A stretch of 8,467 nucleotides of DNA. Source: an uncultured Ruminococcus sp. (GTDB taxonomy: Bacteria > Bacillota > Clostridia > Lachnospirales > Lachnospiraceae). The DNA lies in contig USKR01000036.1 in the NCBI GenBank assembly GCA_900555215.1, forward strand, positions 1 to 8,467, read 5' to 3'. The stretch's first letter is position 1, and each line of letters begins with the position of its first letter. Position numbers and translations under genes: made by a program. Of the stretch, positions 5,814-8,467 are shown in pieces. Under the pieces are notes generated by a model. The model did not search any database, was not told where the DNA came from, and saw only the letters and a program-made list of their open reading frames with translations.

Positions 5814-5857
5814 AAAAGCCTTTAAACACCGGGAAAACGGTATTTAAAGGCTTTTTT
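5814..5857. terminator. Intrinsic terminator after rpsR, probably bidirectional
   Basis: AAAAGCCTTTAAA (5814-5826) pairs perfectly over 13 bp with TTTAAAGGCTTTT (5843-5855). After one mismatch, ACCG (5828-5831) pairs with CGGT (5838-5841) around a GGAAAA loop. The plus-strand transcript ends in a run of six T. The minus-strand version ends in four T, so it can also stop the lipoprotein transcript, whose stop codon is at 5896. Confidence 0.92.
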
Positions 5858-5895
5858 GTGTGCTTGAAAGGAATCTGCCGGGGACATAGGGCATC

Positions 5896-7023
5896 TCAGC
5901 TGTCAATACTTTTGAAGGACAGTCCGGTCAGTTCGGAAAATTGTTCGCTGTCTATTAATGGAGCGTCTGACAGGATGACTTTGTCCCCGTCTGAAAGATA
6001 ATAGTACGCATCTGTACAGCCGCCGATGTCCGAAGATTTGCCGGAGCTGTCCTCAGACATTTTGTATGAGTAGGAGAAGGAGCAGGAGGAGCCGTCGGAC
6101 GCGGTAAAAGTAAATTCCTCCGAAGTACCGGACACCTCATATACACCTTCGCGTACCAGGACCTCATAGAGGCAGCCAAATGACATACTGCCATAGCGGG
6201 CAAGGAGCAGTTCCGGATAGCAGATTTCCATGCCGTCAGGACGGGTGATAGTAAAACGGCGGTCACTGTACTCGGAAACAGCGTTGTCAAGCTGTTCTTC
6301 TGTAAATTGATCAGTCTCGAGCCGATAGGCAGCGGCGTATCCGGCAAATGCTTTCTGCGCCCGATCCCGAAGAGTATCTGCAAGTGTTCCTGCATTGAGA
6401 GAGTCAGGATCGGATCCGTCTCCGTCCTCAGATACGCAGGTGTACCGCATGGTAAATGGTTCTTCCGCGGCGTCAAAAGTAAGCGGCTCGCGGTAGGCGA
6501 GGGCGTAAGTGACTTGGCAGGGATACTTCTGCGCCGTAATATAGTCTTCCAGGCTCCCCATTTTCCGGCAGATCGTGTCGATCTCTGGCATGGTATCGTA
6601 GATTCCGCTGATAGTGAGGCGCTGTTCCGAAACATCGGTGCCGGTCTCGAGTCCGCTGAGAGCAGACGGGCTGCTGTCTTTATATTTTTCCAGATAAAAT
6701 CTGCCCATCTCCAGATGGTAGGTGGTTTCCATATCATAAGTGACGAAAAGAGAGACTGTCCTGCGGCTGATGAGTTCGAATTCTACTTCCGGCAGATCTT
6801 TCAGATGAGCGGTCCATACACGCTCCGTGTCTCCGCTGCTGTCTTCCCGGTCCGTGTATTCTTTGGAGACCAGGATCCCCTCATCGACCACATTCTTCTG
6901 AAACCATTCAGCAGCTTCCCGTCTGCTGTAATGTCCGCAGCCGGAAAAAGCGAATGCGCAAAACAGGAAGAATGACAGGACAGCTGCGATTCTGAGACTT
7001 TTTTTCAAAATATTATGATCCAT
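5896..7023 (-). CDS. Putative lipoprotein of unknown function
   Basis: A 375-residue protein with a lipoprotein signal: a short basic start (MDHNILKKSLR), a hydrophobic core (IAAVLSFFLFCAFAF) and a lipobox-like FSGC with the lipidated Cys at 29. Phe at -3 is slightly off the usual consensus. Two ATGs stand in tandem. The one at 7023 is preferred because GGAGG (7029-7033) is 5 nt away, against 2 nt for the ATG at 7026. The mature part is acidic, rich in Ser, Asp, Glu and Tyr, with no membrane segment or repeat that I recognise. The middle (about 60-170) reads like beta-rich sequence. The C-terminal third has a Ser-rich stretch (SSCSFSYSYKMSEDSSGKSS) before a DKVILSD segment. It should be anchored outside the cell membrane. 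It lies 25 nt after pepT and probably shares its transcript. No family was recognised. Confidence 0.8.
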   Translation of the reverse strand: MDHNILKKSLRIAAVLSFFLFCAFAFSGCGHYSRREAAEWFQKNVVDEGILVSKEYTDREDSSGDTERVWTAHLKDLPEVEFELISRRTVSLFVTYDMETTYHLEMGRFYLEKYKDSSPSALSGLETGTDVSEQRLTISGIYDTMPEIDTICRKMGSLEDYITAQKYPCQVTYALAYREPLTFDAAEEPFTMRYTCVSEDGDGSDPDSLNAGTLADTLRDRAQKAFAGYAAAYRLETDQFTEEQLDNAVSEYSDRRFTITRPDGMEICYPELLLARYGSMSFGCLYEVLVREGVYEVSGTSEEFTFTASDGSSCSFSYSYKMSEDSSGKSSDIGGCTDAYYYLSDGDKVILSDAPLIDSEQFSELTGLSFKSIDS

Positions 7024-7051
7024 CATATCCTCCCCATCTTAGTTAGTGTTG

Positions 7052-8311
7052 CTATTGTTCGGTCTGTGTCTTCAGATCTGTGCCAATGCCTGTTTTCTCA
7101 GCATAAATCTTCACCAGTTCCAGCGCAATCCTGCACGCTGCCTCCATACCCTCTGCCGTAATGTGCTCATACGGTCCGTGATACCCGTGGCCGCCGGTTC
7201 CCAGATTCGGGCAGGGAAGTCCTTTAAAGCTTAACTGCGCGCCGTCCGTGCCGCCGCGGATCGGAAGGATCACAGGTGTGACGCCTGCGTTTTCACAGGC
7301 TTTTTCGGCATTTTCGATCAGATGCATGCTGCCGGAGATGATTTCTGCCATGTTCCGGTACTGGTCGGTTATGGAGAGGACGGCAGTGCCTCTTCCCCAT
7401 TTTTCATTGATCTTCTTTTCAATCCTGCGGAGCGTTTCTTTGCGTGCCTCAAATTTTTCTGCATCATGGTCGCGGATGATATAGCGTATGACCGCACTTC
7501 CTACATCTCCGTGCATATCTGTAAGATGGTAGAAACCTTCGCGGCCGTCCGTGTCCCGGGGAGTCTCATCTGCGGGCAGCAGGGCGTTGATCTCCATTGC
7601 CACGAGAGTGGCGTTTACCATGACGTCTTTGGAAGAACCCGGGTGGACATTTACGCCCGTGACCTGAAATTCCGCCTTTGCCGCGTTGAAGTTCTCGTAC
7701 TGGATCTCCCCTTCCGTGTCGCCGTCAAGTGTGTACGCAAAGTCAGCATCGAATTCTTCTATATTAAAATGGGCGGCGCCCATGCCGATCTCCTCGTCAG
7801 GGGTAAAAGCGATGGAAACAGGGCCGTGGGGGATATTTTCGTCAAGGATACGCTCCACCATGGTCATAATCTCCGCGATGCCCGCCTTATCGTCCGCGCC
7901 GAGGATTGTGGTGCCGTCGCTTGTGATCAGGGTACGGCCTTTGAGTTCCCGGAGATGGGGGAACATATCCGGCGAGAGGATGCGCCCGCTCGTGCCGAGG
8001 GGAAGGTCCCTGCCATTGTAATCTTCGTGGATCTCCGCGACGATCCGGCGGCCGCAGAATTCGGACACCGTGTCCAGATGCGCGATGAAGCCGAGTCTGG
8101 GACGGTCCTCGTATCCCGGCGTGGGCGGGATGTGGGCGTACAGATAGCATTGGGTGTCGACCTTAACGTCTGTGATTCCCATCGTAAAAAGCTCGCGTAA
8201 GAGATGCTGTGCGAGTTCAAACTGGCATGTGGAAGACGGGACCGTACTGCTTTCTTCATCGCTGGGCGTTCTTATGGCAATGTATTTTAACAATCTTTCA
8301 TATGGTTTCAT
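7052..8311 (-). CDS. pepT: Peptidase T (tripeptide aminopeptidase)
   Basis: A 419-residue zinc-dependent M20-family aminopeptidase that releases the N-terminal residue of tripeptides in the cytoplasm, supplying amino acids from imported peptides. The length is close to that of known PepT. Metal ligands and catalytic residues fall at the positions expected from the E. coli enzyme: His78 and Asp80 (GFIAHLDT), the bridging Asp140 (GADDKAG), Glu173-Glu174 (TPDEEIG), Asp196 (TLDGD) and His378 in GYHGPYEH. The dimerisation domain lies between about 205 and 320 (starting with KAEFQVTGVNVHPG). The start ATG at 8311 has AGGAG (8319-8323) with a 7-nt spacer. It has its own promoter upstream and the unknown lipoprotein gene downstream. 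The C-terminal tail after about residue 405 (TGIGTDLKTQTEQ) is not conserved. Confidence 0.97.
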   Translation of the reverse strand: MKPYERLLKYIAIRTPSDEESSTVPSSTCQFELAQHLLRELFTMGITDVKVDTQCYLYAHIPPTPGYEDRPRLGFIAHLDTVSEFCGRRIVAEIHEDYNGRDLPLGTSGRILSPDMFPHLRELKGRTLITSDGTTILGADDKAGIAEIMTMVERILDENIPHGPVSIAFTPDEEIGMGAAHFNIEEFDADFAYTLDGDTEGEIQYENFNAAKAEFQVTGVNVHPGSSKDVMVNATLVAMEINALLPADETPRDTDGREGFYHLTDMHGDVGSAVIRYIIRDHDAEKFEARKETLRRIEKKINEKWGRGTAVLSITDQYRNMAEIISGSMHLIENAEKACENAGVTPVILPIRGGTDGAQLSFKGLPCPNLGTGGHGYHGPYEHITAEGMEAACRIALELVKIYAEKTGIGTDLKTQTEQ

Positions 8312-8381
8312 TGAAATGCTCCTCTCTTATATTTTCAAGCGGTTGTTTTCCGTTGTGATCAGGCTGCTGTTGAATAAATTA

Positions 8382-8410
8382 ATTGTAACGCATGTCGCAG
8401 ATGTCTTCAA
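8382..8410 (-). promoter_or_regulatory. pepT promoter
   Basis: On the minus strand, TTGAAG (8410-8405) and TACAAT (8387-8382) are 17 bp apart, a good sigma-A type promoter. Transcription should start near 8375, leaving a leader of about 64 nt before the pepT ATG. The remaining bases up to the window end show no gene on either strand. Confidence 0.65.
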
Positions 8411-8467
8411 GAGGGCGGATGATTACGGCGGCTGAGCTGATAGGTTTACTGATATAGTGCCGTTCAG

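Noticed and set aside
5955..6737. Second minus-strand frame (260 codons) inside the lipoprotein gene
   Set aside because: It lacks a signal peptide and ribosome binding site, while the other frame has a full lipoprotein signal and a good start.
7322..8200. Long plus-strand open frame (292 codons) opposite pepT
   Set aside because: It is antisense to a clearly conserved enzyme, has no convincing ribosome binding site and its product resembles nothing. It arises from the codon bias of pepT.

Overview
The window looks like a chromosomal segment from a Firmicute of class Clostridia, most likely a gut Lachnospiraceae relative. This rests on the intact rpsF-ssb-rpsR operon, a four-ligand (CxxC...CxxH) S18, a DUF951 protein and a class B sortase just upstream, a LutC-like single-domain LUD protein, purine-rich ribosome binding sites, moderate GC content and TTG/GTG start codons. 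The species cannot be named from the sequence.

Left part (1-2264, plus strand): the 3' end of a VWA-like (DUF2201-type) protein, then a complete MoxR-like AAA+ ATPase 16 nt downstream. Together they form a chaperone-type ATPase/VWA-adaptor pair whose target is unknown. An intergenic region (2265-2504) follows. It holds a good extended -10 promoter, a 13-nt perfect palindrome that may be an operator, and a leader of about 140 nt in front of a LUD-domain (LutC/DUF162 family) gene. A class B sortase gene comes next, with an ambiguous 5' end: all three forward frames are open over parts of its lysine/arginine-rich N-terminal region. A 62-aa DUF951 zinc-ribbon-like protein follows at short spacing.

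Centre (4519-5857, plus strand): a strong promoter (TTGAAA-17-TATCAT) whose -35 box overlaps the DUF951 stop codon drives rpsF (S6), ssb and rpsR (S18). The leader can fold into two hairpins and can pair with the rpsF Shine-Dalgarno sequence, as expected for feedback control by the S6:S18 complex. Between ssb and rpsR lies a 127-nt spacer with two inverted-repeat structures resembling a repetitive extragenic element. A strong intrinsic terminator follows rpsR and is symmetric enough to serve both strands.

Right part (5896-8467, minus strand): pepT (peptidase T, with all expected metal ligands) reads leftward from its own promoter (TTGAAG-17-TACAAT). It is followed 25 nt later by an unrecognised lipoprotein gene that converges on rpsR at the terminator. 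The final 150 bases hold only the pepT promoter and leader. No tRNA, rRNA, CRISPR array, insertion sequence or prophage gene was seen. The window is mostly conserved core chromosome. Its least explained parts are the sortase 5' end, the ssb-rpsR spacer element, the rpsF leader RNA and the orphan lipoprotein.
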